Below, in pieces: positions 1-8,596 of a DNA stretch of 33,884 nucleotides. Source of the stretch: Gemmatimonadaceae bacterium. Its GTDB lineage: Bacteria > Gemmatimonadota > Gemmatimonadetes > Gemmatimonadales > Gemmatimonadaceae. The position numbers and the translations under genes are program-made. How positions within the stretch are numbered: the stretch's first letter is position 1; each line of letters begins with the position of its first letter. The stretch covers positions 1-33,884 of the forward strand of contig JAICJQ010000028.1 of the NCBI GenBank assembly GCA_025928335.1, given 5' to 3'. Under the pieces are notes generated by a model. It saw nothing but the letters and a program-made list of their open reading frames with translations. It was not told the DNA's origin and did no database searches.

Positions 1-65
1 CTGCTTACAGGCGCTGCTTACAGGCGCTGCTTACAGGCGCTGCTTACAGGCGCTGCTTACAGGCG
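1..65. repeat. 13-bp tandem repeat, five perfect copies
   Basis: Five identical copies of CTGCTTACAGGCG run head to tail from the first base of the window, so the array may extend upstream. It lies just 3' of the M20 peptidase gene, which reads leftward and stops at position 84. Each junction carries GCGC...GCGC, so a transcript could form small hairpins. No coding function is seen. Identical copies suggest recent expansion by slippage. Confidence 0.95.
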
Positions 66-83
66 CCCGTTATGCCGTTGAAG

Positions 84-1662
84 TTACGGCTGGACCCCCC
101 AGTAGCTCCCCACCCTCGCCACGACTCCGGCGTACACCAACACTCCGTCGAACAGATTCTTCAGCCGCAGATTTTCATTCGAAGAATGCTGATTGTTGTC
201 GTGATTCACGATCGGCAGCACGATCAACGGCGCGTGCAGCACCCGCTCGAACGTGTACATCGGCAAGCTGCCGCCTTGCGTCGGAAGCGCGACCACCGGC
301 GCGCCGAGCGCTTCCTGGGTGGCGCGGACGACGGCGCGCGACAGCGGTGCGTCCATCGACACCCGCGTCGCCGGATAACCCGCCTCCCAATTCACCCGAA
401 CGATCTTCTTGTACTTCATCCGCTCGGCCTCGGTCGGCACGTGATCGAGCACCGTGTACCCGAGCGACTCGAGGTGCGCGTCGACGAGCTGGCGAACGTG
501 TTCGGGGGTTTGCTTCGGAACGAGACGAAAGTCGATCGACGCCGTCGCTTCAGTCGGAATCGTGTTCGACGCCGTCGCCCCGACGCCTCCACCGCGAATG
601 CCGCGCAGATTGAGCGCCGGAAGCATGATGCGCTCGACGAGCGGTGCGTTGTTCGCCTCCGTGGCCGACATCGCGATCTCGGCGCGCATCGCTGAATCGA
701 TCGTCGGCACGCTGGCCAGCGCACGACGCTCCGCGGCCGTGATCGGCGTGACGTCGGCGTAGAAATTCTTGATCAGAATGCCCGTCGTCGTTCCGCATGC
801 TGGCAATGATGTTCGCCAACCGGGTGACGGGATTTGGTGCCCAGTTGCCGTAATGGCCACTGTGGAGTCCGTGCGACGGTCCGTAGACCGTGAGCTCCGC
901 CCCCGTCACGCCACGCACGCCAAAGACGATTTGCTGCCGCCGCGACTGGTGTATCGGTCCGTCGCCGAACAGCCACGCGTCGGCCTTCAGCAGATCGGCA
1001 TATCGTTCGAGGAGTGGCCCAAGATGTCCCGATCCCGCCTCCTCCTCGCCCTCGAAGAAGAATTTGAGATTGACCGACGGTTGAATTCCCGACGCCCGCA
1101 ACGCGTCGAGCGCCGAGAGCATCGCGACGATCGGCGCCTTGTCGTCGCTCGCCGAACGGGCGTAGAGACGCCATTCGCCCTGCACGGTTCCCGCGGCCGT
1201 CGGCAGCGGGATCGGCGACCCGCCCGCCTCCATCGGCTTGTCGCGCAGGACGGGTTGCCAAGGGGCAGTTTTCCATTGCGTGGTGTCGACCGGCTGGCCG
1301 TCGTAGTGGGCGTAGAACACCACAGTCTTCGTCGCGCCTGGCGTTCGCAGCTCGCCGAAGACCGCCGGCGGTCCGCCGGCGGGAGATTCCAGCAGCCGCC
1401 CCGTGATGCCGCGTGCTCGCAACATCTCGATCAGCCGCTCCGCGTTCCGCCGAATGTTGACCGAGTCCGTTGCCAGGTTGGGCAGGGCGAGGAAGGCATT
1501 CAGTTCCCGAAGGATGTCTACGTCGTGCGCCGAGACGTATGACTGAACCTTCTGGCGGACGACGCCGGGGTTCGGCGATTGGGCCGCCGCCGGAGCAACG
1601 GCGACGAGAAAAGTCGTCGCGATCGCGAGCAAGACGCCGGAAGAGCTGTTGGGAAATTTCAT
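84..1662 (-). pseudogene. Secreted M20-family metallopeptidase, frameshifted
   Basis: This encodes an exported zinc peptidase of the M20 family (dipeptidase, ArgE/DapE relatives), which removes N-terminal residues from small peptides. The start is ATG at 1662, giving a signal peptide beginning MKFPNSSSGVLLAIATTFLV and ending AAAQ. Family landmarks appear in order: YAHYDGQPVD (metal His and Asp), ARSASDDKAP (bridging Asp), FFEGEEEAGS (catalytic and metal Glu), GPSHGLHSGHYGN, and a late His in PIVNHDNNQH. The reading frame is broken near 781-783: after IIASMRNDDG the protein resumes as ILIKNFYADV only after a shift of one base, consistent with one extra C (G on the coding strand) in a 3-base run. 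Corrected, the protein would be about 525 residues, normal for the family, with no key residue lost. It may be a recent pseudogene or a sequencing or assembly error. It is divergent from the GvpL/F gene. Confidence 0.85.
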
Positions 1663-1794
1663 CTGGGGATGGCTTCGATTAGTGGCGCGAACGCTGCGTT
1701 GAGCCCGGCACGAATCCCGCTGAGGACGTCTGGCGAAGTCCAGTGCCGACAACCAGTTTACTGCGACGCTGTAACTGTCTCTCTCGAGGACTGA

Positions 1795-2592
1795 ATGGTC
1801 GACACGCTCTCTCCGGAGCTGACTCCCACCGCCGGTATCGACGGTGGAAAGTACGTCTACTGCATCGTTCGAAGCGAGCGGCAGCGCGATTTCGGAGCGA
1901 TTGGCATCGGCGGCGGCCAGCGGGTGTTCACCGTCGCGTTCCAGGACCTCGCGGCGGTCGTTAGCGACACGCCCATCGTGATCTACGACCCGACCCGGGA
2001 AAACGTCCTCGCCCACGAGTTCGTGAACGAGACCGTCATGAAGGAATTCACCGTGATCCCGATGTCTTTCGGCACGGTCTTCCGCTCGGAAGAAGACGTC
2101 ACCGAGCTCCTTCGGTCGACCTATCAGGCGTTCAGCGACGTCTTGGACAAGATGCAGGACAAGATCGAGTTTGGTCTCAAGGTGCTCTGGGACCGCGAAA
2201 AAGTGATCGCGAACCTCGAGCGCGAGAACGACGAGATCAGTCGTCTCAAGGACGAGATCAGCCGCCACACGACCACCTCCACCTATTTCGCCCGCATCCA
2301 GCTCGGCCGCCTCGTCGACTCCGCCCTCGAGGACATGAGCTCGCGCTACGTCGCTGACATCCACGAGGCGCTCAAGGCCGTCGCCGTCGCCAGCCGGTCG
2401 AACAAGCCGATCGGCGACCGTATGATCCTCAACGCCGCCTTCCTCGTCGACCGGTCATCGGAGCAATCATTCGACGAGCGGGTCAAGGAGACGAGCCGGA
2501 AGTACGAAGACGTGTTGTCGTTCAAGTATTCGGGGCCGTGGCCGCCGTACAACTTCGTGAACATCAAGCTGAAGCTCGAGAAGGCAGACTGA
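1795..2592 (+). CDS. GvpL/GvpF-family gas vesicle protein homologue (orphan)
   Basis: The 265-residue protein matches the GvpL/GvpF family, which in gas-vesicle producers is an accessory or minor shell protein that binds GvpA during assembly. Visible hallmarks are KYVYCIVR near residue 20, the central block PTRENVLAHEFVNETVMKEF followed by VIPMSFGTVFRSEEDV, a charged helical segment around residues 130-165 that looks coiled-coil, and the typical C-terminus YSGPWPPYNFVNIKLKLEKA. The ATG at 1795 is preceded by a GAGGA at 1786-1790, rather close. No gvpA, gvpN, gvpK or other gas vesicle gene lies in the window; priA follows after 33 bp. The family call is firm, but a buoyancy role is not implied. 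The gene may act elsewhere or pair with distant gvp genes. Confidence 0.9.
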   Translation: MVDTLSPELTPTAGIDGGKYVYCIVRSERQRDFGAIGIGGGQRVFTVAFQDLAAVVSDTPIVIYDPTRENVLAHEFVNETVMKEFTVIPMSFGTVFRSEEDVTELLRSTYQAFSDVLDKMQDKIEFGLKVLWDREKVIANLERENDEISRLKDEISRHTTTSTYFARIQLGRLVDSALEDMSSRYVADIHEALKAVAVASRSNKPIGDRMILNAAFLVDRSSEQSFDERVKETSRKYEDVLSFKYSGPWPPYNFVNIKLKLEKAD

Positions 2593-2625
2593 CGGAGTGG
2601 CCATGCGGTCCCGTTAAGCTTCTGC

Positions 2626-4887
2626 ATGCTCGTTGATGTCGCAGTGCCCCTGCCGCTGTACCGCACCTTCACATACGCCGTTCCGGACACTGACGCCTCA
2701 CGCGCGCGACCTGGCATGCGCGCGGTGGTCCCGTTCAGAAACCGTCGCGAGATCGGCGTCATTGTCGGGGAAGGTCACGAGCAGAACGGCATCTCGCCGA
2801 AGCCGGTCGCCGGGCTTCCCGATACCGATCCGGTCATTGTTCCGTCGCTGCTCTCCCTCTGCGCATGGATGGCGGAGTACTACGCCGTGCCGCTTGGCGT
2901 GGCGATTCGTGGCGCGTTACCGGGAGCGTTGGCGTCGCACGAGGCACCCGAGCCGGTGCGACGCACGCGTCGCGTCGCCGTGCTCCGTCGCGAGCTGCCG
3001 TCGCTGCTCCATCGGGACCGCACGTTCGCGCGCGCGCCGCAGCAACGCGCCCTGTTCGAGTTGATCGAATCGCTCGGCGGACGCGTTCCCGTCGAGCACC
3101 TCACGTCGCGGCTCAACTTTTCGGCGTCGGTCCTCAAGGGCGTCGTCGCGCGGGGCGTCATCACCGTCGAAGAAGAAGTCGTCGCGCGCGACCCGTTCGC
3201 CTGGCGTCCAGCACCGTCGCCCGTCGCCCACCGCCCGTCGCCCGCTCAGCGCGAAGCGATCGACCGCCTCACGGCGGCGCAGGGCGGAGAAGTCTTCCTG
3301 CTGCACGGCGTCACTGGCAGCGGCAAGACGCTCGTCTACATCGAGCTGCTGCGGCGCGTCGTGCTCGAGCGCGGACGCGGCGCGATCGTGCTCGTTCCCG
3401 AGATCGCGCTCACACCGCAAACGGTCGACCGCTTCCGCGCCGTTTTCGGCGAGTCGATCGCCGTGCTGCACAGCGCGTTGAGCGACGGCGAGCGATACGA
3501 CGAATGGCTCGCGCTCAAGGAGGGTCGGAAGCGCATCGCCGTCGGCGCGCGATCTGCCATCTTTGCGCCGATCGCCAACCTCGGCGCGATCGTCGTCGAC
3601 GAGGAACACGAGTCGAGCTACAAGCAGGGCGAGTCGCCGCGCTACCACGCGCGCGAGGTCGCGATCGTGCGCGCGCGAGCCGAGGGCGCGGTCGTCGTTC
3701 TTGGCAGCGCGACGCCGAGCGTCGAGAGCTGGGTGAACGCGACGAAGGAAGGGAAGTACATGCTGCTCACCCTGCCGGAGCGTGTTGGACAGGCGCGTCT
3801 CCCCACGATCGACGTCGTGGACCGTCGTGAGCCGCGCGGTGCCGCGATGCAAGATCCCGCGACGCGTGACTGGCTTCGCATGGTGTTGAGCGAGCCGCTG
3901 GAGTCGGCACTCTCCGACCGACTGCAAAAGAAGGAGCAGAGCATTCTGCTGCTCAATCGTCGCGGATACGCCGCGTTCGTGCAGTGTTCATCGTGTGGAT
4001 ATGTCGCCGCCTGCCCCAACTGCTCGATCAGCCTCACGTACCATCGTACGCCCGAGCGGCTGGTCTGCCACTACTGCCGCCACGCCGAGGCACCGGCGAC
4101 TCTGTGCCCCAAGTGCGCCGGCGCCGTGCTCCGCCAGCGCGGACTCGGCACGCAGCAGGTCGAGCGGCTGCTCGCCGAGCGCTATCCGTCGGCCCGCATC
4201 GCGCGCATGGACGTCGATACGACGAGCGGCAAATGGGCCCACGCCGAGATCCTCGACCGCGTCGCGAGCGGCGACGTTGATATCCTGCTCGGCACGCAAA
4301 TGATCGCCAAGGGTTTAGACTTTCCTAACGTGACCTTGGTAGGCGTCGTCGACGCGGACGTCGGCATCAACCTTCCTGACTTTCGCGCTTCCGAGCGCTG
4401 CTTTCAGTTGTTGAGCCAAGTCGCCGGACGGGCGGGCAGGGGACCAAAGGGTGGGCGAGTACTGATTCAGACGCGAGTGCCGGCGCATCACGCCGTGACG
4501 CGAGCGGTCGCTCACGACTACGAGGGATTCGTGCGAGAGGAGCTCGCCGGACGCGTGACGCCCGCGTATCCACCGACGGTCCGGCTCGCGAATGTCGTCT
4601 TCAGCGGCACGACGGAAGCCGCGACCGCGAAGCTGGCAACGGATGCCACAATCTGGCTTCATGCGCTGTTGCGAAAGCGCCCGATGCCCGGGATCGCCAT
4701 CGTCGGGCCGGCACCCTGCCCGGTCGAACGGATCAAGAACCGCTGGCGATGGCACGTGCTGATCAAAGCCGAGCACCCGGCCGAGCTCACGCGCCTCAGT
4801 CAGTATTTCGTTCAGCGCTTCGCACCGCCGAAGGACAGCACGAAGCTTCGCGTTACGCTCGATCGCGACCCGGTGGCCCTGCTGTAA
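2626..4887 (+). CDS. priA: Primosomal protein N' (replication restart helicase PriA)
   Basis: PriA is the 3'-to-5' superfamily 2 helicase that recognises stalled or collapsed forks and reloads the replisome. The 753-residue protein has the N-terminal 3'-DNA-binding domain (from VAVPLPLYRTFTYAVP), Walker A GVTGSGKT near residues 228-235, DEEH Walker B near 325-328, the GSATPS motif, and the zinc-binding insert with paired CxxC motifs (CSSCGYVAACPNC, then CHYC and CPKC) around residues 453-500. Helicase motifs GTQMIAKGLDFPNV and QVAGRAGRG follow. Length and domain order are normal. The start is ATG at 2626 (MLVDVAVPLPL). The reading frame looks intact. It is 33 bp downstream of the GvpL/F gene and could be cotranscribed with it. 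Confidence 0.97.
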   Translation: MLVDVAVPLPLYRTFTYAVPDTDASRARPGMRAVVPFRNRREIGVIVGEGHEQNGISPKPVAGLPDTDPVIVPSLLSLCAWMAEYYAVPLGVAIRGALPGALASHEAPEPVRRTRRVAVLRRELPSLLHRDRTFARAPQQRALFELIESLGGRVPVEHLTSRLNFSASVLKGVVARGVITVEEEVVARDPFAWRPAPSPVAHRPSPAQREAIDRLTAAQGGEVFLLHGVTGSGKTLVYIELLRRVVLERGRGAIVLVPEIALTPQTVDRFRAVFGESIAVLHSALSDGERYDEWLALKEGRKRIAVGARSAIFAPIANLGAIVVDEEHESSYKQGESPRYHAREVAIVRARAEGAVVVLGSATPSVESWVNATKEGKYMLLTLPERVGQARLPTIDVVDRREPRGAAMQDPATRDWLRMVLSEPLESALSDRLQKKEQSILLLNRRGYAAFVQCSSCGYVAACPNCSISLTYHRTPERLVCHYCRHAEAPATLCPKCAGAVLRQRGLGTQQVERLLAERYPSARIARMDVDTTSGKWAHAEILDRVASGDVDILLGTQMIAKGLDFPNVTLVGVVDADVGINLPDFRASERCFQLLSQVAGRAGRGPKGGRVLIQTRVPAHHAVTRAVAHDYEGFVREELAGRVTPAYPPTVRLANVVFSGTTEAATAKLATDATIWLHALLRKRPMPGIAIVGPAPCPVERIKNRWRWHVLIKAEHPAELTRLSQYFVQRFAPPKDSTKLRVTLDRDPVALL

Positions 4888-4932
4888 CCGTTTCAGTGCG
4901 CGGACCGGCCTCGTCCCAACCCTTTTCGCGCA

Positions 4933-4956
4933 AAGGGTGTCAGACTCTGTACCCTT
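4933..4956. repeat. Nested palindrome between priA and padR
   Basis: AAGGGT (4933-4938) and ACCCTT (4951-4956) form a 6-bp stem, and the intervening bases contain a second palindrome, CAGA-C-TCTG (4941-4949). It lies between the priA stop (4887) and the PadR GTG start (4974). There is no T-tract, so an intrinsic terminator is unlikely. It could be a PadR operator controlling its own gene and the permease, or a REP-like element; the GTCAGAC core recurs at the palindrome at 8563-8577. Confidence 0.6.
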
Positions 4957-4973
4957 AGTCTGGACCCCTGCTC

Positions 4974-5321
4974 GTGACCAACCTCGCCGCACTCCCCATC
5001 GTCAAGGGAACCGTCGACGCGCTCGTCCTCAAAGCCCTGTCGTGGATGCCGATGCACGGCTTCGAGATCACCCGCTGGATCGAAGCCCGCTCCACCGGAG
5101 CGCTCGACATCCGCGACAGTGCTCTCTATCAAGCCCTCCACCGCCTCGAGGAGCGCGGTCTCGTGGCAGCCGACTGGGGCGTCACCGACAACAATCAGCG
5201 CGCGCGATACTACCGCATCACAAAAGCCGGCCGCACGCGGCTGACGGCGGACACCGCCCAGTGGGTGCGCTACGCGACCACCGTCACCGACATCCTCACG
5301 TCGGCCTCTGGACCGGCCTAG
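4974..5321 (+). CDS. PadR-family transcriptional regulator
   Basis: This 115-residue winged-helix repressor belongs to the PadR family, usually a dimeric ligand-responsive repressor that controls an adjacent transporter. The sequence begins LPIVKGTVDALVLKAL and continues with the typical HGFEITRWIE, an ALYQALHRLEERGLV recognition-helix region and wing residues RARYYRITKAGR. The start is GTG at 4974, since translation from there gives the canonical N-terminus. The stop codon overlaps the ribosome binding site of the permease gene 11 bp downstream, so the two are surely one operon. In Acidobacteria and Gemmatimonadota this short PadR type is regularly coupled to ADOP permeases, as here. The palindrome at 4933-4956 is a candidate operator. 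Confidence 0.93.
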   Translation: MTNLAALPIVKGTVDALVLKALSWMPMHGFEITRWIEARSTGALDIRDSALYQALHRLEERGLVAADWGVTDNNQRARYYRITKAGRTRLTADTAQWVRYATTVTDILTSASGPA

Positions 5322-5325
5322 GAGG
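5321..5325 (+). promoter_or_regulatory. Shine-Dalgarno site for the permease gene
   Basis: GGAGG overlaps the last base of the PadR stop codon (TAGGAGG) and lies 6 bases before the ATG at 5332. It fixes the permease start and links its translation to padR. Confidence 0.85.
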
Positions 5326-5331
5326 CGACCC

Positions 5332-6700
5332 ATGCCCGCACAAATTCGGCCCGGCATCCGCCGTCTTCTACATCTCGTCACCCGCCGCAGTGCGCGCCGC
5401 GATGCCGACGACGAGATTCGTCTGCACCTCAAGCTCCGCACCGATCAGTTGATCGCCGAGGGCCTGTCGTCCACCGAGGCGCGGGCGGAGGCCGAGCGTC
5501 GGTTCGGAGCGCTCGAGGTCGAGCGACGAGAGTTCTATCGCGATGCCGTACGTCGCGAGCGGCGCATCCGATGGCGCGAGGTGCTCGACAGCACCCGCGG
5601 CGACGTGCGATACGCCCTACGCACACTGCGACGCGACCTCGGATTCACGGCGTTCGCATTCACGATCGTCGCCCTCGGCATTGGCGCCAGCGCGACCGTG
5701 TTCAGTCTCGTCGACGGTCTTCTGCTCCGCCCGCTTCCATTCCGCGATCCGTCGCACCTCGTGTGGATCAGCAACATCGGTGATGACGGGGTCGCCGAGT
5801 GGCGGCTCCAGGTGTCTCACTACGTCGACCTCGGCGCGCGAAGTCGGTCGCTCGCGGAGATCGCGGGCCATTTCGCCTACTACAATCCCGACAATGCTAT
5901 CCTGAGCAGGAATGGCGAGACGACGCGGCTCACGCGTGTGCCCGTCACGTGCAACTTCATCTCGTTTCTTGGTGTGACGCCGCGGCTCGGACGTTCCTTC
6001 AACGCCGACGAGTGCCGCGACGAGAGCGCGCCGGCCGCGCTCCTCACCGACAAGACGGGGCCGCACGCAATTCGCGGCTGTGGGCGACGTGCGACACGGC
6101 GCGCTCGAGAGTGCGTTCACCGCCGAGGTCTACTTCCCGATGCGTCAGTACGCCGACTACGCGCGCGTGGCGCTCGTCGTGCGTACGAGCATGTCCGCCA
6201 CGCAGCTCGGCCCTGCCGCTCGAGCGGCGCTCGAGTCGGTCGCACCCGAAGTGGCGAAGCAGACCTGGAGCCCCGTGCAATCGCTGATCGACAAGGCGTC
6301 ATCGCCGCGACGATTCGTTGTCCTCCTGCTGACCGGCTTTGCGTCGTTCGCGCTGGTGCTGGCGGCCCTCGGCGTGTACGCGCTCATCTCGTACGGCGTG
6401 AACGCGCGGCGACAGGAGATCGGCATTCGCCTCGCGCTCGGTGCCGCTCCCGGTGACGTGCGCGCATCGATTCTTCGAGGAACGCTGACGCTCGCGGGAG
6501 GCGGTATGGTGCTCGGCGCGCTCGGTGCCATGGCAGTGGCCCCGGCGTTGAGCGGCTTGCTCCATGGGGTGTCGTCGCGCGATCCGGTGAGTCTGGGGGC
6601 AGCGCTCGTGCTCCTCGGCGTCGTGTCGGCGTGCGCCGGCCTCTTGCCCGCGCAACGAGCGGCTCGCGTCGACCCGAGTGTTGCGCTACGCGATGGCTGA
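5332..6700 (+). pseudogene. ADOP-type FtsX/MacB permease with internal deletion and frameshift
   Basis: Intact ADOP permeases are about 800-residue inner-membrane proteins with two MacB-like halves. The left part (about 241 residues from ATG 5332) keeps the cytoplasmic prefix (ADDEIRLHLKLRTDQLIAEG), the first membrane helix (FTAFAFTIVALGIGASATVF), SLVDGLLLRPLPF and the start of the first periplasmic domain, up to AALLTDK. From about 6055 this frame becomes nonsense and runs on to 6456. In another frame from about 6080 the end of a second half appears: VGDVRHGAL, EVYFPMRQ, then the final FtsX core with LLLTGFASFALVLAALGVYA, RRQEIGIRLALGA and the usual C-terminus AARVDPSVALRDG at 6700. Some 350-400 residues, including the central membrane block, are missing. 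The deletion probably joined the two duplicated halves out of frame. It is unlikely to be functional. Confidence 0.85.
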
Positions 6701-6899
6701 GCTCATTGGTCCCGCGTCGCCGATGCGGACGTCGGCACTAATCTGCGGAACTGCATACGACCCACCAACTTACGTCATTGCGCAGTCTTCGGGATGCGAT
6801 CCCGACGTAACGCGAACGGGCTGCTGTTACACGCCCGCGTTACACGTTGGCGTCCGACAGTGAACGTGCCGTTGCCGCCCGCATAGCCCCTCCGTCAGA
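6701..6899. other. Intergenic stretch with inverted and direct repeats
   Basis: No convincing gene is seen here. GTAACGCG (6807-6814) and CGCGTTAC (6836-6843) form an 8-bp inverted repeat with a 21-base gap, and GTTACACG occurs twice, 13 bases apart (6826-6833 and 6839-6846). The cluster lies 60-100 bases upstream of the LOR/SDH-type gene and could be an operator region for it. No clear sigma-70 promoter was found. Confidence 0.4.
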
Positions 6900-6908
6900 T
6901 TGCACGCG

Positions 6909-8036
6909 ATGACCACGTTCCCTCCGCCAGATTTCACGCAGCCCGCCTTCGCGAACTTTCCCGACGCGAATTTCAGCCCAGCGCCGGCCGACGGCGTCCT
7001 CCCCGACGGCTTCTTCTCGACCACGAACCTCCCAACGTTCGTCCGGATCAACGGCCGCTGGATCGCGCCGAAGGAGCCCCGCATGGACGCCGGACTCGTG
7101 CTCGACCAGGCCGGAACCATCTGGACGCGAGAAGGCCGCCGCCTCAAGAAGGGCGATATGGTCGCGGTGGGCGACAAGGAAGACGGCAGCCAGGGCATCT
7201 TCGTCCAGACTCACATGGGCGTGCACGCCGAGGCCGGCGATGCCTTCGCCTTCATGTCGAGCGAAGTGTCGCGCGAGAAGCCAATCGATTACGCCCAGAT
7301 GGCGCGTGTGCTCGTCGACGAAAAGGAGCGCGGCGGCTACCCCATCTGGGTCACCGGCCCGGCCCTCGTGCACTCGCGCGCCCGATCCGACATGAGCTGG
7401 TTCATCGCCAACGGCTACGTCGGCGCGCTGCTCGCCGGAAACGCCGTCGCCGTCCACGACATCGAAGCCTCGATCTATGGCACGACGCTCGGCATGAGCA
7501 ACACGGGTGAGATCACCCAGGGCGGCCACGGCGCGCACATGCGCGCCATCAACCGCGTGCGCGCCGCCGGCTCGATCCCCAACGCCGTATCGCAAGGGAT
7601 CATTACCGACGGCATCATGTACTCGTGCGTCAAGCACGACGTGCCATTCGTCCTCACCGGCTCGATCCGCGACGACGGTCCGCTCCCCGGTGTCATCACC
7701 GACATGCTCGTCGCGCAAGACGCGATGCGCCAGCACACGATGAAGGCGACGATGGCCATCCTCGTCGCCACCGCGCTCCACGCCATCGCTACCGGCAACA
7801 TGCTCCCCGCATTCGTCCAGAACGCCGACGGCACCATGCGGGAGTTGCCGACGATCTGTGTCGATTCGTCGGAGTTCGTCGTGTCAAAACTCAAGGATCG
7901 CGGGACGCATCAGGCGTTCGGCGTCGTGACGAACGCACAGGACTTCATGCACATTCTGCGGCTCTACGTCGAACGCGAGCTCGAGGCTCGCTCGGCAAAC
8001 TCGCGCACCAAGGTCGAACCGATGGCCGCGCGATGA
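6909..8036 (+). CDS. LOR/SDH-domain protein, ornithine cyclodeaminase-like
   Basis: The 375-residue protein matches the LOR/SDH conserved family (TIGR00300 type). This is the C-terminal module of cyanobacterial arginine dihydrolase/ornithine cyclodeaminase (ArgZ/AgrE), and it also exists as a stand-alone enzyme in archaea. The reaction expected from that family is NAD-dependent conversion of ornithine to proline and ammonia. Recognisable blocks are GVLPDGFFSTTNLPTFVRIN near the N-terminus, WVTGPALVHSRA, GYVGALLAGNAVAVHDIEAS, GGHGAHMRAINRVRAAGSI, GSIRDDGPLPGVITDM and ATGNMLPAFV. The N-terminal arginine-dihydrolase module is absent, as in the archaeal form. The ATG at 6909 was preferred over a TTG at 6900; neither has a good Shine-Dalgarno. 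Its stop overlaps the next start by 4 bp (ATGA). Family assignment is firm; the exact substrate is inferred. Confidence 0.85.
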   Translation: MTTFPPPDFTQPAFANFPDANFSPAPADGVLPDGFFSTTNLPTFVRINGRWIAPKEPRMDAGLVLDQAGTIWTREGRRLKKGDMVAVGDKEDGSQGIFVQTHMGVHAEAGDAFAFMSSEVSREKPIDYAQMARVLVDEKERGGYPIWVTGPALVHSRARSDMSWFIANGYVGALLAGNAVAVHDIEASIYGTTLGMSNTGEITQGGHGAHMRAINRVRAAGSIPNAVSQGIITDGIMYSCVKHDVPFVLTGSIRDDGPLPGVITDMLVAQDAMRQHTMKATMAILVATALHAIATGNMLPAFVQNADGTMRELPTICVDSSEFVVSKLKDRGTHQAFGVVTNAQDFMHILRLYVERELEARSANSRTKVEPMAAR

Positions 8037-8512
8037 ACGGCACTATTCTCCCCGAAACACGCGAGCGCTTTCTTCTCGCGATCACTCGGCAGGTTCCCGC
8101 CGAGCGTATCGCCGAGATTCACTTCTTTGCGCCGATAAAGCAGGGCGGCATCGAGAGCGGTGTCGCCGTCGTCGCCGCCTGGCCGGCCGCCGCGCCGGTT
8201 GACGCACCGGTCGTCGGTGATGCACCAGAGGAAGTCGCCGAGGCCGAAGTTCCCGTCGGCGCCTCCGAGCCGCGCGACGACGATCGCCCAATCGCCGAGA
8301 ACAAACCCGTCGTCTACACCGCCCGCTATCGCCTTGTTCTCAAGGGCCCCGATCGCGGCAAATGGGAGACGAGCGTCACCGCCGAAGCCGACGCGCCACT
8401 CGTTAGCGTCGACGCGGTCGTGCGCGGCGTGCAGCGCCGCGCCGGGGACGTCGAGGAAGCCACGCGAATGGAAGGCGACGAAATTCGCGAAAGCCTGAAG
8501 GGAAAGATCTGA
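8033..8512 (+). CDS. Small acidic protein of unknown function, coupled to the LOR/SDH gene
   Basis: The 159-residue protein starts at the ATG embedded in the upstream stop (ATGA), so the two are translationally coupled. The N-terminal third reads MNGTILPETRERFLLAITRQ followed by VPAERIAEIHFFAPIKQGG, resembling a short helix and strand. Residues of roughly 45-85 are rich in Ala, Val, Asp and Glu and probably form a disordered linker. The C-terminal part (YRLVLKGPDRGKWETSVTAE) looks like a beta-rich unit that could fold with the N-terminus. There is no signal peptide or membrane segment, so it is cytoplasmic. I do not recognise a family. Conserved coupling would suggest a subunit or regulator of the enzyme, but that is inference. 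Confidence 0.8.
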   Translation: MNGTILPETRERFLLAITRQVPAERIAEIHFFAPIKQGGIESGVAVVAAWPAAAPVDAPVVGDAPEEVAEAEVPVGASEPRDDDRPIAENKPVVYTARYRLVLKGPDRGKWETSVTAEADAPLVSVDAVVRGVQRRAGDVEEATRMEGDEIRESLKGKI

Positions 8513-8562
8513 CGCGCAGTCCCACCCCTCGACCGGAGCACCCCGTTGTTTTTTGATACCAT

Positions 8563-8577
8563 TGGGGTCAGACCCCA
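8563..8577. repeat. Short REP-like palindrome
   Basis: TGGGGTC-A-GACCCCA is a perfect 7-bp palindrome with a single central base, preceded by a T-run at 8548-8553. It lies 20 bases before the start of the barrel-protein gene. Similar GGGGTCAGACCCC palindromes are common between genes in soil bacteria, and its core GTCAGAC is shared with 4933-4956. It could be a dispersed palindromic element or an operator. Confidence 0.7.
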
Positions 8578-8596
8578 TGTAAAGCGAATCAACGCA

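Noticed and set aside
6678-6863. A 61-codon open frame after the permease.
   Set aside because: It begins inside the permease end, has no ribosome binding site and no recognisable composition or motif.
8546-8560. The T-run after the LOR/SDH partner gene could be an intrinsic terminator.
   Set aside because: No stable GC-rich stem lies directly before it; the only hairpin nearby (8563-8577) follows the T-run.
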